A DNA stretch of 64,000 nt from positions 275,278 to 339,277 of the forward strand of contig NZ_JAHVDV010000001.1 in the NCBI RefSeq assembly GCF_051486985.1, read 5' to 3'. A model generated the notes under the pieces. That model did not search any database, was not told where the DNA came from, and was given only the letters and a program-made list of their open reading frames with translations. Source of the stretch: CBFFRJ01 sp051486985. Its GTDB lineage: Bacteria > Pseudomonadota > Gammaproteobacteria > Enterobacterales > Enterobacteriaceae. The position numbers were made by a program, and so were the translations under genes. Of this stretch, positions 42,219 through 51,159 are shown in pieces (positions within the stretch are counted from its first letter, which is position 1; every line of letters starts with the position of its first letter).

Positions 42219-44894
42219 ATGTCGTTTACCCTACGCGAAGCCAGTAAGGACACATTGCAGGCTGAGAATAAAACCTATCACTATTACAGCCTGCCGCTGG
42301 CCGCTAAGGAACTTGGGGATATTTCACGGCTACCCAAGTCACTGAAAGTTTTACTGGAGAATCTCCTGCGCTGGCAGGACGACGAGTCCGTCACCGAGGA
42401 AGATATTCGTGCGCTGGCAGGCTGGATAACCTCAGCCCATGCCGACCGCGAAATTGCTTATCGTCCGGCCCGCGTATTGATGCAGGATTTTACCGGTGTG
42501 CCTGCGGTTGTTGACCTTGCCGCAATGCGAGAAGCGGTAAAACGCCTGGGTGGCGACACTGCCAAAGTCAATCCTCTCTCTCCGGTAGACCTGGTTATTG
42601 ACCACTCCGTGACTGTCGATCATTTCGGTGATGATGACGCTTTCGAAGAGAACGTTCGCCTCGAAATGGAGCGTAATCATGAGCGCTATGTTTTCCTGCG
42701 CTGGGGGCAGCAAGCGTTCAGCCGCTTTAGCGTCGTGCCGCCAGGTACCGGGATCTGTCATCAGGTCAATCTGGAGTATCTGGGTAAAGCCGTCTGGAGC
42801 GAATTACAGGATAAAGAGTGGGTAGCCTACCCGGACACCCTGGTCGGTACGGACTCTCACACCACCATGATTAACGGCCTGGGTGTGCTGGGCTGGGGCG
42901 TGGGCGGTATAGAAGCAGAAGCCGCCATGCTTGGGCAACCCGTATCGATGCTTATTCCGGATGTAGTAGGGTTCAAGCTGACGGGCAAATTGCAGGAAGG
43001 GATCACGGCAACCGACCTGGTCCTGACCGTGACGCAAATGCTGCGTAAACACGGCGTGGTGGGTAAATTTGTTGAGTTTTACGGCGACGGGCTGGATTCG
43101 CTCCCGCTTGCCGACAGGGCTACGATCGCTAACATGGCGCCAGAGTATGGCGCAACCTGCGGCTTCTTCCCTATTGATGGCGTAACGCTGGAATATATGC
43201 GCCTTAGTGGACGCAGCGAAGAGCAGGTTGCCCTCGTGGAAGCCTATGCCAAAGCGCAGGGTATGTGGCGAAACGCGGGGGATGAGCCCGTCTTTACCAG
43301 TACGCTCGAACTGAATATGAATGATGTTGAGGCGAGCCTTGCCGGGCCCAAACGTCCCCAGGACCGTGTCGCACTCAGCGATGTGCCACAAGCCTTTGCA
43401 GCCAGTTCAGAGCTTGAACTTAACACGGCGCAAAAAGATCGCCAGCCTGTTGAATATGTCCTGAAAGGGCAGAAATACCAGTTGCCTGATGGTGCCGTCG
43501 TCATCTCTGCTATCACCTCCTGCACGAATACCTCTAACCCCAGCGTATTAATGGCCGCCGGGCTGTTGGCGAAAAATGCGGTCAAAGCAGGGTTAAAACG
43601 GCAGCCCTGGGTGAAAGCGTCCCTCGCGCCGGGATCGAAAGTAGTTTCTGATTATCTGGCACAGGCCAGGTTAACCCCTTATCTGGATGAGCTGGGCTTT
43701 AACCTGGTGGGCTATGGCTGTACTACCTGTATTGGTAACTCGGGTCCGCTGCCTGAACCTATCGAACAGGCTATTAAGCAGGGCGATCTCACCGTAGGCG
43801 CCGTGCTCTCCGGGAACCGAAACTTTGAAGGTCGAATCCACCCACTGGTAAAAACCAACTGGCTGGCCTCACCGCCGCTGGTGGTGGCTTACGCCCTGGC
43901 GGGTAACATGAACATCAATCTGGCGACCGATCCACTGGGTCACGATCGCAAAGGGGATCCTGTTTATCTGAAAGATATCTGGCCCTCCAGCCGGGAGATC
44001 GCCCGTGCGGTGGAGCAGGTCTCGACCGATATGTTCCGTAAAGAGTATGCCGAAGTGTTTGAGGGCACCGAGGAGTGGAAATCCATTCAGGTGGATCGTT
44101 CAGATACCTACGGCTGGCAAAACGACTCGACCTATATCCGGTTGTCACCTTTCTTTGATGAAATGGAAAAAACACCGGAACCGGTCAAGGATATTCATGG
44201 CGCGCGTATTCTGGCGATGCTCGGTGATTCGGTCACAACGGACCATATCTCTCCTGCGGGGAGCATTAAAGCCGACAGCCCGGCGGGCCGCTACCTGCAA
44301 AGTCATGGTGTTGAACGGGGCGACTTTAACTCCTACGGCTCGCGCCGCGGGAACCATGAAGTAATGATGCGTGGGACTTTTGCTAACATCCGCATCCGTA
44401 ACGAAATGGTGCCGGGCGTGGAGGGCGGAATGACGCGTCATCTGCCGGGTGACGAAGTCATCTCCATTTATGACGCTGCGATGCGCTACCAGCAGCAGGG
44501 CGTGCCGCTTGCTGTTATTGCCGGTAAAGAATATGGCTCGGGCTCCAGCCGGGACTGGGCTGCGAAAGGGCCGCGTTTGCTGGGCGTGCGGGTAGTCCTT
44601 GCTGAATCCTTCGAACGCATCCACCGCTCAAATCTGATTGGTATGGGCATTTTGCCGCTGGAGTTTCCACAGGGGACGACGCGTAAAACCCTGGGGCTGA
44701 GCGGTGAAGAGAAACTGGATATTGCCGATCTGAACCAGCTTAAGCCGGGTGCCACTATTCCGGTGACCTTAACGCGCACCGACGGTACGCAAGAGGTACT
44801 GGAGTGCCGGTGTCGTATCGATACCTCAACCGAGCTGACCTACTATCAGAATGACGGCATTCTGCACTACGTGATCCGTAATATGTTGCATTAA
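42219..44894 (+). CDS. acnA: aconitate hydratase A
   Basis: 891 residues, exactly the E. coli AcnA length. The three [4Fe-4S] cysteines lie in TSCTNTSNP and GCTTCIGNSG. It isomerises citrate to isocitrate and, when the cluster is lost under iron starvation or oxidative stress, can act as an mRNA-binding regulator. ATG 42219 follows AAGGAGGAGC. The upstream extension to 42102 is not homologous and crosses the promoter. Confidence 0.98.
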   Translation: MSFTLREASKDTLQAENKTYHYYSLPLAAKELGDISRLPKSLKVLLENLLRWQDDESVTEEDIRALAGWITSAHADREIAYRPARVLMQDFTGVPAVVDLAAMREAVKRLGGDTAKVNPLSPVDLVIDHSVTVDHFGDDDAFEENVRLEMERNHERYVFLRWGQQAFSRFSVVPPGTGICHQVNLEYLGKAVWSELQDKEWVAYPDTLVGTDSHTTMINGLGVLGWGVGGIEAEAAMLGQPVSMLIPDVVGFKLTGKLQEGITATDLVLTVTQMLRKHGVVGKFVEFYGDGLDSLPLADRATIANMAPEYGATCGFFPIDGVTLEYMRLSGRSEEQVALVEAYAKAQGMWRNAGDEPVFTSTLELNMNDVEASLAGPKRPQDRVALSDVPQAFAASSELELNTAQKDRQPVEYVLKGQKYQLPDGAVVISAITSCTNTSNPSVLMAAGLLAKNAVKAGLKRQPWVKASLAPGSKVVSDYLAQARLTPYLDELGFNLVGYGCTTCIGNSGPLPEPIEQAIKQGDLTVGAVLSGNRNFEGRIHPLVKTNWLASPPLVVAYALAGNMNINLATDPLGHDRKGDPVYLKDIWPSSREIARAVEQVSTDMFRKEYAEVFEGTEEWKSIQVDRSDTYGWQNDSTYIRLSPFFDEMEKTPEPVKDIHGARILAMLGDSVTTDHISPAGSIKADSPAGRYLQSHGVERGDFNSYGSRRGNHEVMMRGTFANIRIRNEMVPGVEGGMTRHLPGDEVISIYDAAMRYQQQGVPLAVIAGKEYGSGSSRDWAAKGPRLLGVRVVLAESFERIHRSNLIGMGILPLEFPQGTTRKTLGLSGEEKLDIADLNQLKPGATIPVTLTRTDGTQEVLECRCRIDTSTELTYYQNDGILHYVIRNMLH

Positions 44895-44900
44895 TACGGA

Positions 44901-44931
44901 GCTGGCCGTGGGAGCACCTCCCACGGCCAGC
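44901..44931. terminator. acnA/ribA convergent hairpin
   Basis: A perfect 14-base stem (GCTGGCCGTGGGAG/CTCCCACGGCCAGC) with a 3-base loop lies between the acnA and ribA stop codons. There is no long T run, but its strength and place suggest it blocks or processes both transcripts. Confidence 0.7.
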
Positions 44932-44937
44932 ACGCGC

Positions 44938-45528
44938 TTACTCGCTCAGTAAATGCCCCATTTTGGCAGCTTTAGTGTCGAGGTAATGGGCGTTTTTGGG
45001 GTTGCGTCCGACAATCAAAGGAACCCGCTCCACAATATTTATTCCTGCTTCGGTCAGGATCTCAACCTTACGCGGGTTGTTGGTCAACAGACGAACTTCA
45101 TCGACACCCAACAGCTTGAACATGTCAGCGCACAGGGTGAAGTCGCGTTCATCGGCGGCGAAGCCAAGCTGATGATTGGCCTCGACGGTATCGTAGCCCT
45201 GATCCTGTAGCGCATAGGCGCGTATTTTATTCAGCAGACCGATATTGCGGCCCTCCTGACGATGATAAAGCAGTACACCGCGCCCTTCCTCTGCAATATG
45301 CGTGAGGGCCGCTTCGAGCTGAAATCCACAATCGCAACGCAGACTAAAGAGTGCATCACCCGTCAGGCATTCAGAATGGACGCGCGCCAGTACCGGCGTC
45401 TGCCCGGAAATATCCCCAAAGACCAGCGCAACGTGATCCTGCCCGGTCGCCAGTTCTTCAAAACCCACCATCAGGAAATCGCCCCACGGGGTCGGCAGTT
45501 TGGCTTCTGCCACGCGTTTAAGCTGCAT
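44938..45528 (-). CDS. ribA: GTP cyclohydrolase II
   Basis: 196 residues, the E. coli length. Zinc cysteines are in SECLTGDALFSLRCDCGFQ and the catalytic region is YHRQEGRNIGLLNKIRAY. It opens GTP to the diaminopyrimidine, formate and pyrophosphate that start riboflavin synthesis. Single-function form without a fused RibB domain. In E. coli it is a member of the SoxRS regulon; I did not identify a site. Confidence 0.97.
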   Translation of the reverse strand: MQLKRVAEAKLPTPWGDFLMVGFEELATGQDHVALVFGDISGQTPVLARVHSECLTGDALFSLRCDCGFQLEAALTHIAEEGRGVLLYHRQEGRNIGLLNKIRAYALQDQGYDTVEANHQLGFAADERDFTLCADMFKLLGVDEVRLLTNNPRKVEILTEAGINIVERVPLIVGRNPKNAHYLDTKAAKMGHLLSE

Positions 45529-45711
45529 GTGATTCTCCAGATTATATTGGCCATTGTTAGTCGGGCCTTATGTATTCCGCTATTTTGCCACAATGCGCTT
45601 TACATCACTAATGACCAGCAGATACATCACGGAATAAACGCACAAACATGGCAGTTACACCGAAAATGTTATTTTTCGGTTATGATTGTGATAGATACGA
45701 AAGGAGAAACA

Positions 45712-46476
45712 ATGCGGGCTATAGCGAAGCGCACCATGGTCGGTGCGGGAATATTGATGGTGATGCCAGCGCTGGTCTGGATGGTGGGCTGGAACTGGCA
45801 ACCCGGTTCGAATGTTACCTTTCTCAGAGCATCGTACTGGATAACCGAGACGGTGACCCAACCCTGGGGCATTATTACCCACGTCATTCTGTGTGGCTGG
45901 TTTCTCTGGTGCTTACGTTTTCGACTCAAAGCCGCGCTGGTGCTTTTTGTCATCCTCGGGAGCGCCATTCTGGCCGGGCAGGGGGTAAAATCCTGGGTGA
46001 AAGATCGTGTGCAGGAGCCGCGTCCCTTCGTCGTCTGGCTGGAGAGCGCCCATAATATTAAGGCGACTGAATTTTACAGTCTGAAACGCAAGGAGCGTGG
46101 CCACCTGGTGAAAGCGCAACTGGCCGATGAGCAGCAGGTTCCGGTTTTTTTGCGTAAGCACTGGCAAAAAGAAACCGGTTTTGCTTTCCCCTCCGGTCAC
46201 ACTATGTTTGCTGCCAGTTGGGCGCTGCTGGGGGTAGGACTCCTCTGGCCCCGTCGCCGAACCTGGACGATTGCGCTATTACTCGTCTGGGCGACGGCCG
46301 TGATGGGTAGCCGTCTGGTGCTGGGCATGCACTGGCCGCGCGATCTTATCGTCGCTACGCTTATCTCGGGGTTACTGGTGACGATTGCCACCTGGCTTGC
46401 ACAAAAACTATGTGGTCCGCTCGCGCCGCCAGTGGAAGAACGACAGGAAATAGCTGAAAGGGAGCAGGAGAGTTGA
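45712..46476 (+). CDS. pgpB: phosphatidylglycerophosphatase B
   Basis: 254 residues, like E. coli PgpB. Six membrane segments and the three PAP2 phosphatase motifs KDRVQEPRP, PSGHT and SRLVLGMHWPRD. It dephosphorylates phosphatidylglycerophosphate and undecaprenyl pyrophosphate in the inner membrane, facing the periplasm. ATG 45712 follows AAGGAG; the very long upstream extension of the frame overlaps ribA and is rejected. Confidence 0.96.
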   Translation: MRAIAKRTMVGAGILMVMPALVWMVGWNWQPGSNVTFLRASYWITETVTQPWGIITHVILCGWFLWCLRFRLKAALVLFVILGSAILAGQGVKSWVKDRVQEPRPFVVWLESAHNIKATEFYSLKRKERGHLVKAQLADEQQVPVFLRKHWQKETGFAFPSGHTMFAASWALLGVGLLWPRRRTWTIALLLVWATAVMGSRLVLGMHWPRDLIVATLISGLLVTIATWLAQKLCGPLAPPVEERQEIAEREQES

Positions 46477-46617
46477 AAACTGGTAAAAAGCCCCTAAATC
46501 ACCCTGAGGCATCACGCATTTCCGTTTCGCACCAGGCGCTAAAATGGTAATTTATAAGGCTGGATGCAGCCGGTTGAACAGAATTTACTCGCTCACAACC
46601 ACATAACGGGAAGTAAT

Positions 46618-46926
46618 GTGAAATATTTACTCATTTTCTTACTGGTCCTGGCGATCTTCGTCGTCTCTGTCACGCTGGGTGCCCAAAACGATCAGCTGGT
46701 GACCTTCAATTATCTGCTCGCTCAGGGTGAATATCGGATCTCCACCTTGCTGGCCGTGCTTTTCGCTGCGGGCTTTGCCATAGGCTGGCTGATATGTGGT
46801 CTGTTCTGGTTGCGCGTGCGTGTCTCTCTGGCGCGTGCTGAACGCAAAATTAAACGACTGGAGCAAAAAATTGCCCCGGTGGCTGATGTCCCGGCGCATT
46901 CCGGTACCGCCGTGGTGAAGGAATAA
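46618..46926 (+). CDS. lapA: LapA (YciS), inner membrane LPS assembly protein
   Basis: 102 residues starting at GTG 46618, the E. coli length. Two membrane helices (about 2-20 and 44-66) and a C-terminal cytoplasmic coiled coil (ARAERKIKRLEQKI). Works with LapB in LPS assembly. It lies six bases before lapB, clearly one operon. Confidence 0.94.
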   Translation: MKYLLIFLLVLAIFVVSVTLGAQNDQLVTFNYLLAQGEYRISTLLAVLFAAGFAIGWLICGLFWLRVRVSLARAERKIKRLEQKIAPVADVPAHSGTAVVKE

Positions 46927-46932
46927 CCGTCT

Positions 46933-48102
46933 ATGTTGGAGTTGTTATTTCTGCTGCTACCGGTTGCCGCGGCGTATGGCTGGTATATGGGGCGCAGAAA
47001 TGCTCAACAAACAAAGCAGGATGAGGCTAACCGGCTTTCACGTGATTACGTGGCCGGGGTTAACCTGCTGCTGAGTAACCAACAGGATAAAGCCGTCGAC
47101 CTGTTCCTCGATATGCTTAAAGAGGACACCGGCACAGTTGAAGCCCACCTGACCCTGGGTAATCTTTTTCGCTCCCGTGGGGAAGTTGACCGAGCCATTC
47201 GTATCCACCAGACCCTGATGGAGAGCGCCTCGCTCACCTACGATCAGCGTCTTCTTGCCGTACAACAGCTGGGTCGCGATTACATGGCCGCCGGTATGTA
47301 TGACCGCGCAGAAGACATGTTTAACCAGTTGACCGACGAGACCGATTTTCGCATCGGCGCTTTGCAACAGCTGTTGCAAATCTATCAGGCGACCAGCGAA
47401 TGGCAGAAAGCGATTGATGTCGCTGAAAGACTGGTCAAACTGGGCAAAGACAAACAGCGTGGCGAAATCGCCCACTTCTACTGCGAGCTGGCGCTGCAGC
47501 AGATAGGTAATGAAGAACTTGATCGTGCCATGGCATTACTGAAAAAGGGGGCGGCAGCAGACCGTGACAGCCCTCGCGTCTCGATCATGATGGGGCGTGT
47601 GCATATGGCAAAGGGTGAGTACGCGAAAGCCGTCGAGTCCTTGCTTCGCGTCATTGATCAGGATAAAGAGCTCGTCAGCGAAACTCTGGAAATGCTGCAG
47701 GTCTGCTACCAGCAACTTGGTAAGCATGATGAGTGGGCTGCGTTTCTTCAGCGTTGCGTCGAGGAGAACACCGGCGCAACGGCAGATTTAATGCTGGCGG
47801 AAATTATGGAGCAACGTGAAGGCCCGGATTCGGCCCAGGGATACGTGACGCGCCAGCTTCAGCGTCATCCGACGATGCGGGTCTTCCATAAGTTAATGGA
47901 CTACCACCTCAACGAGGCAGAAGAAGGGCGCGCAAAAGAGAGCCTGATGGTGCTGCGTGAGATGGTCGGTGAACAAATCCGCAGTAAGCCGCGCTACCGG
48001 TGTCATAAATGTGGTTTTACCGCCTATACCATGTACTGGCATTGCCCCTCCTGCCGTGCGTGGTCCACCGTTAAACCTATCCGCGGCTTAGATGGTCAGT
48101 AA
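46933..48102 (+). CDS. lapB: LapB (YciM), LPS assembly and LpxC-degradation protein
   Basis: 389 residues, the E. coli length. An N-terminal membrane anchor (1-18), then tetratricopeptide repeats (about 70-350), then a rubredoxin-like metal site with CHKCGF and CPSC at the C terminus. It recruits LpxC, the first committed enzyme of lipid A synthesis, to the FtsH protease, and is sensed by PbgA/YejM. Essential in E. coli K-12 under normal conditions. Confidence 0.97.
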   Translation: MLELLFLLLPVAAAYGWYMGRRNAQQTKQDEANRLSRDYVAGVNLLLSNQQDKAVDLFLDMLKEDTGTVEAHLTLGNLFRSRGEVDRAIRIHQTLMESASLTYDQRLLAVQQLGRDYMAAGMYDRAEDMFNQLTDETDFRIGALQQLLQIYQATSEWQKAIDVAERLVKLGKDKQRGEIAHFYCELALQQIGNEELDRAMALLKKGAAADRDSPRVSIMMGRVHMAKGEYAKAVESLLRVIDQDKELVSETLEMLQVCYQQLGKHDEWAAFLQRCVEENTGATADLMLAEIMEQREGPDSAQGYVTRQLQRHPTMRVFHKLMDYHLNEAEEGRAKESLMVLREMVGEQIRSKPRYRCHKCGFTAYTMYWHCPSCRAWSTVKPIRGLDGQ

Positions 48103-48182
48103 GCAAAAAAACGCCTGATTAGTTACAACATACTTTTCACTCTGATGACTTAAAGGCCGCTCCTCTGCGCAGAAGGTCTGGC

Positions 48183-48211
48183 AGGGCGTAATGCACTGTC
48201 AATTACGCCCT
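48183..48211. repeat. inverted repeat in the pyrF promoter region
   Basis: A perfect 10-base inverted repeat, AGGGCGTAAT/ATTACGCCCT, around a 9-base loop, between lapB and pyrF. No T run follows, so it is not a clear terminator. It could be the end of the lapAB mRNA or an operator; neither is established. Confidence 0.6.
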
Positions 48212-48281
48212 CCCGCAGGTAGAATGCTCGCCGTTTATTCATTGCGCCTGAGCGGGTGCCCTTATCTCAGAAGGTCTCTCC

Positions 48282-49019
48282 ATGACGACTACAGCTTCAT
48301 CTGTTTCCCGCGCTAAAACGACCTCACCGGTTGTGGTTGCCCTTGATTACGATAACCGTAATAACGCCCTGGCTTTTGTTGACCGCATCGATCCTCGTGA
48401 CTGTCGGCTTAAAGTCGGTAAAGAGATGTTCACCCTCTTCGGGCCGGATATGGTGCGCGAGTTGCAGCAGCGCGGCTTCGATGTCTTTCTTGATCTCAAG
48501 TTCCACGATATTCCTAATACCACGGCCCATGCGGTGAAAGCTGCTGCTGACCTTGGTGTGTGGATGGTCAACGTCCATGCTTCCGGCGGTGCCCGGATGA
48601 TGACAGCGGCAAAAGAAGCGCTCGTCTCCTTTGGAAACGATGCGCCATTACTGATTGCCGTGACGGTCCTGACCAGCATGGAAGCGGTAGATCTGGAAGG
48701 TTTAGGCATTAAAACCACACCGGCTGAACATGCTGAACGTCTTGCCGGGCTCACTCAGCAGTGTGGTCTTGACGGGGTAGTCTGTTCTGCGCAAGAAGCA
48801 GTGCGCTTTAAAGAGGCCTTTGGTCAGCCATTTAAGCTGGTGACGCCGGGTATCCGACCTGCAGGAAGTGCGGCAGGCGATCAGCGTCGTATCATGACGC
48901 CTGAACAGGCGCAGGCGGCTGGCGTTGACTTTATGGTCATTGGTCGCCCGGTGACGCAGTCCGCCGACCCTGCGCAGACATTACGCGACATCAACGCCTC
49001 GCTGCTAAGGAATGCATGA
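48282..49019 (+). CDS. pyrF: orotidine-5'-phosphate decarboxylase
   Basis: 245 residues, the E. coli length. Catalytic Asp-Lys-Asp network in LDLKFHDIPNTTA (about 69-80). It decarboxylates OMP to UMP, the last step of de novo UMP synthesis. An inverted repeat lies about 75 bases upstream. It overlaps yciH by one base (ATGATG region). Confidence 0.97.
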   Translation: MTTTASSVSRAKTTSPVVVALDYDNRNNALAFVDRIDPRDCRLKVGKEMFTLFGPDMVRELQQRGFDVFLDLKFHDIPNTTAHAVKAAADLGVWMVNVHASGGARMMTAAKEALVSFGNDAPLLIAVTVLTSMEAVDLEGLGIKTTPAEHAERLAGLTQQCGLDGVVCSAQEAVRFKEAFGQPFKLVTPGIRPAGSAAGDQRRIMTPEQAQAAGVDFMVIGRPVTQSADPAQTLRDINASLLRNA

Positions 49020-49345
49020 TGAACGACAACAACAGTCGTCTGGTCTATTCAACAGAATCCGGGCGAATTGCGGAAGAAAAAAAACCGGCCGAACGCCCAA
49101 AAGGTGATGGCGTTGTCCGTCTGCAGCGCCAGACCAGCGGTCGAAAAGGCAAAGGGGTTTGTCTGATAACCGGCATTGATGCCGATGACGCTGCCCTGAA
49201 TGCGCTGGCCGCTGAGCTCAAGAAAAAGTGCGGCTGCGGCGGGGCTGTTAAAGACGGTGTGATTGAGATCCAGGGCGACAAGCGCGACTTACTGAAAACG
49301 TTGCTCGAAGCAAAAGGCATGAAGGTTAAGCTTGCGGGGGGATAA
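49019..49345 (+). CDS. yciH: YciH, SUI1/eIF1-like translation factor
   Basis: 108 residues, the E. coli length. The SUI1 domain is clear (RKGKGVCLITGIDADD, KKKCGCGGAVKDG, IQGDKRDLLKTLL). E. coli YciH can act like eIF1 in start-site fidelity in vitro. Two ATG codons (49016, 49019) follow AAGGA; the second has better spacing and matches E. coli. Confidence 0.94.
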   Translation: MNDNNSRLVYSTESGRIAEEKKPAERPKGDGVVRLQRQTSGRKGKGVCLITGIDADDAALNALAAELKKKCGCGGAVKDGVIEIQGDKRDLLKTLLEAKGMKVKLAGG

Positions 49346-49362
49346 CACCAACCCGGCGGTAT

Positions 49363-49396
49363 AAAAAAAGGGTGACGCATTAGCGTTACCCTTTTT
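49363..49396. terminator. yciH terminator
   Basis: AAAAAAAGGGTGACGC and GCGTTACCCTTTTT pair (with one mismatch or G-T pair) around a short loop, 20 bases after the yciH stop and 60 bases before the end of osmB. Confidence 0.85.
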
Positions 49397-49455
49397 CAGT
49401 CAGTGCTCAGGTCTTGAAACAAAGTTCATAAAAAGAGGGAAATCCTTCAAAAGGA

Positions 49456-49677
49456 TTATTTACCCACCTGGTGACCAACGATACCACCTACTGCTGCACC
49501 GCCCAGGGTGCCCAGCGTACTACCGTCAGTTAAAACAGCACCACCCAGCGCACCAGCACCAGCGCCGATGGCGGTGTTGCGATCACGCTTAGACCAGTGC
49601 CCGCACGCACTCAGAGACATTGCCAGGGTAATGGCCAGCATAGCTGTCGCGACTTTTTTACTTGATAACATCATCAT
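49456..49677 (-). CDS. osmB: osmotically inducible lipoprotein OsmB
   Basis: 73 residues from the first of three ATG codons (the second gives 72, the E. coli length). A lipobox LSAC lies at the end of the signal sequence, so the mature lipoprotein begins at that Cys. The rest is glycine-rich (AIGAGAGALGGAVLT, LGGAAVGGIVG), a glycine-zipper type. Expressed in stationary phase and high osmolarity in E. coli. Confidence 0.93.
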   Translation of the reverse strand: MMMLSSKKVATAMLAITLAMSLSACGHWSKRDRNTAIGAGAGALGGAVLTDGSTLGTLGGAAVGGIVGHQVGK

Positions 49678-49933
49678 ACTTTCTCCTGAATGAGTGATTC
49701 ACGGAAAAGTGTTCTCTTAAAGTATAGCCATTATGGGCAGACAGTAAGACTTTCCGTAAAACCTTGTTGCGCAGGTGTTACTAAAATCACGGGTGTGACA
49801 GTCACTTCCTGTTATCTCGCTACATACAATTTTACGTTTGAACCCGCGAAGCGGCAGGGTAAAAAGTCTTAATTGAAACGTCGGAATAATCTCAGATATG
49901 AAGGGGATAGCCCGCTATAGCGGGCCTTCTCAC

Positions 49934-50692
49934 TTAAGCAGAAATGGGGCACTCAACGAGACTGACGATCAGTCCTGATTGTTGCAATTGTGTATGCGCT
50001 TCGGCAGGAAGTCGCTCATCCGTGATGACGCGGTTAAATGCTTTGCCTGCACCGAGTGTGTACGGGTGCACCACGCCAAATTTAGAACTGTCGGTCAGCA
50101 CAATGGCTTCACAGCCTTTCTCCAGCACGGCATTCACAACATCGGTGCGCATCATATCGCGACCCGTGAAACCCGTATCCGCCTGCCAGCCATCAATCCC
50201 GATGAACGCCTTACTGAAGTGCACCTGCTGGACAAACTGACGCGTCAACGGGCCGACCATACTTTCACTTTTCTTTTGATAGATTCCGCCAAGCAGGATT
50301 ACGTCGCACTGGGAGTCTTTTAAAAGATGGGCGATGTAGCTGCTTACCGTAATGATGGTGACATCACGTTGCTCACCCAGGCGGCGGGCAAGTAAGGCAT
50401 TACAACTGCCATTTTCAATAAATACGGTTTCGCCTTCGCTCACCAGTGAGGCGGCAAAATCAGCCAGCTGGCGCTTCACCGTGTAGTTATTCATCATTCG
50501 CGTTTCGACGTCATCGCTGTCCAGAGGAACGGCATAGCCATGCGTACGTCGCAAATAACTCTCTTTTTCAAGTGCATTCAGATCCTGGCGAATGGTGACT
50601 TCGGACACACCGGTCATTTTTGCCAACTCTGTTACGCTCATTCGCCCTTTATCAATGACCGTCTGAAGAATACGTTGTTGTCGGGAATTCAT
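49934..50692 (-). CDS. yciT: YciT, DeoR family transcriptional regulator
   Basis: 252 residues (E. coli 249). N-terminal DeoR helix-turn-helix (about 1-57; MTGVSEVTIRQDLNALEKE) and a C-terminal sugar-phosphate-binding-type domain (ENGSCNALLARRL, IGIDGWQADTGFTG). The effector is unknown; it has been linked to osmotic stress genes in E. coli. ATG 50692 is preferred over an in-frame GTG at 50698. Confidence 0.93.
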   Translation of the reverse strand: MNSRQQRILQTVIDKGRMSVTELAKMTGVSEVTIRQDLNALEKESYLRRTHGYAVPLDSDDVETRMMNNYTVKRQLADFAASLVSEGETVFIENGSCNALLARRLGEQRDVTIITVSSYIAHLLKDSQCDVILLGGIYQKKSESMVGPLTRQFVQQVHFSKAFIGIDGWQADTGFTGRDMMRTDVVNAVLEKGCEAIVLTDSSKFGVVHPYTLGAGKAFNRVITDERLPAEAHTQLQQSGLIVSLVECPISA

Positions 50693-50781
50693 AGGCACTA
50701 CTTATAGTTTTTGTAGAATCAGGATGGAAGAAGATCGTATCGCTTTGCAGCTTTACACAGGCGTTAACGACAAAGAAATGG

Positions 50782-50964
50782 CTACACCTCCCAGGGGGTT
50801 CCGCGCAACCTGCTGGCGTTTTCCTGACCGGCGTTTTCACACTGCTGCAATTCCGCTTTCAGGATCTCCAGGTTACGAATGGCGGATTGATGATCCCCGG
50901 CAACAAGAATATCCAGCACGATATCAATCCGACTGGTCAGTTGCTTTACGTCGATGTCAGCCAT
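50782..50964 (-). CDS. yciZ: YciZ family (UPF0509) protein
   Basis: 60 residues, MADIDVKQLTSRIDIVLDIL and on, with the family segment VAGDHQSAIRNLEILKAEL. AGGTGAAG precedes the ATG; a longer frame to 51048 has a hydrophobic extension without support. Function unknown. It is divergent from rpfF. Confidence 0.85.
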   Translation of the reverse strand: MADIDVKQLTSRIDIVLDILVAGDHQSAIRNLEILKAELQQCENAGQENASRLRGTPWEV

Positions 50965-51159
50965 AACTTCACCTTTATATTTGAAAAGTAACAAAATGAA
51001 TGATGCAGAAAAGAGTGTAAAAAGAGAAGCGGAAAAACGAAATCTCAAAATATTATAAGTACAGATTATATATTCATTAACTTACATTCTGCCCTGATTG
51101 CCCCTGGATTAGTCTTGCTCTGCGCACAACGCGCTTTTTATTTCCGGAGGATCAAGTCT

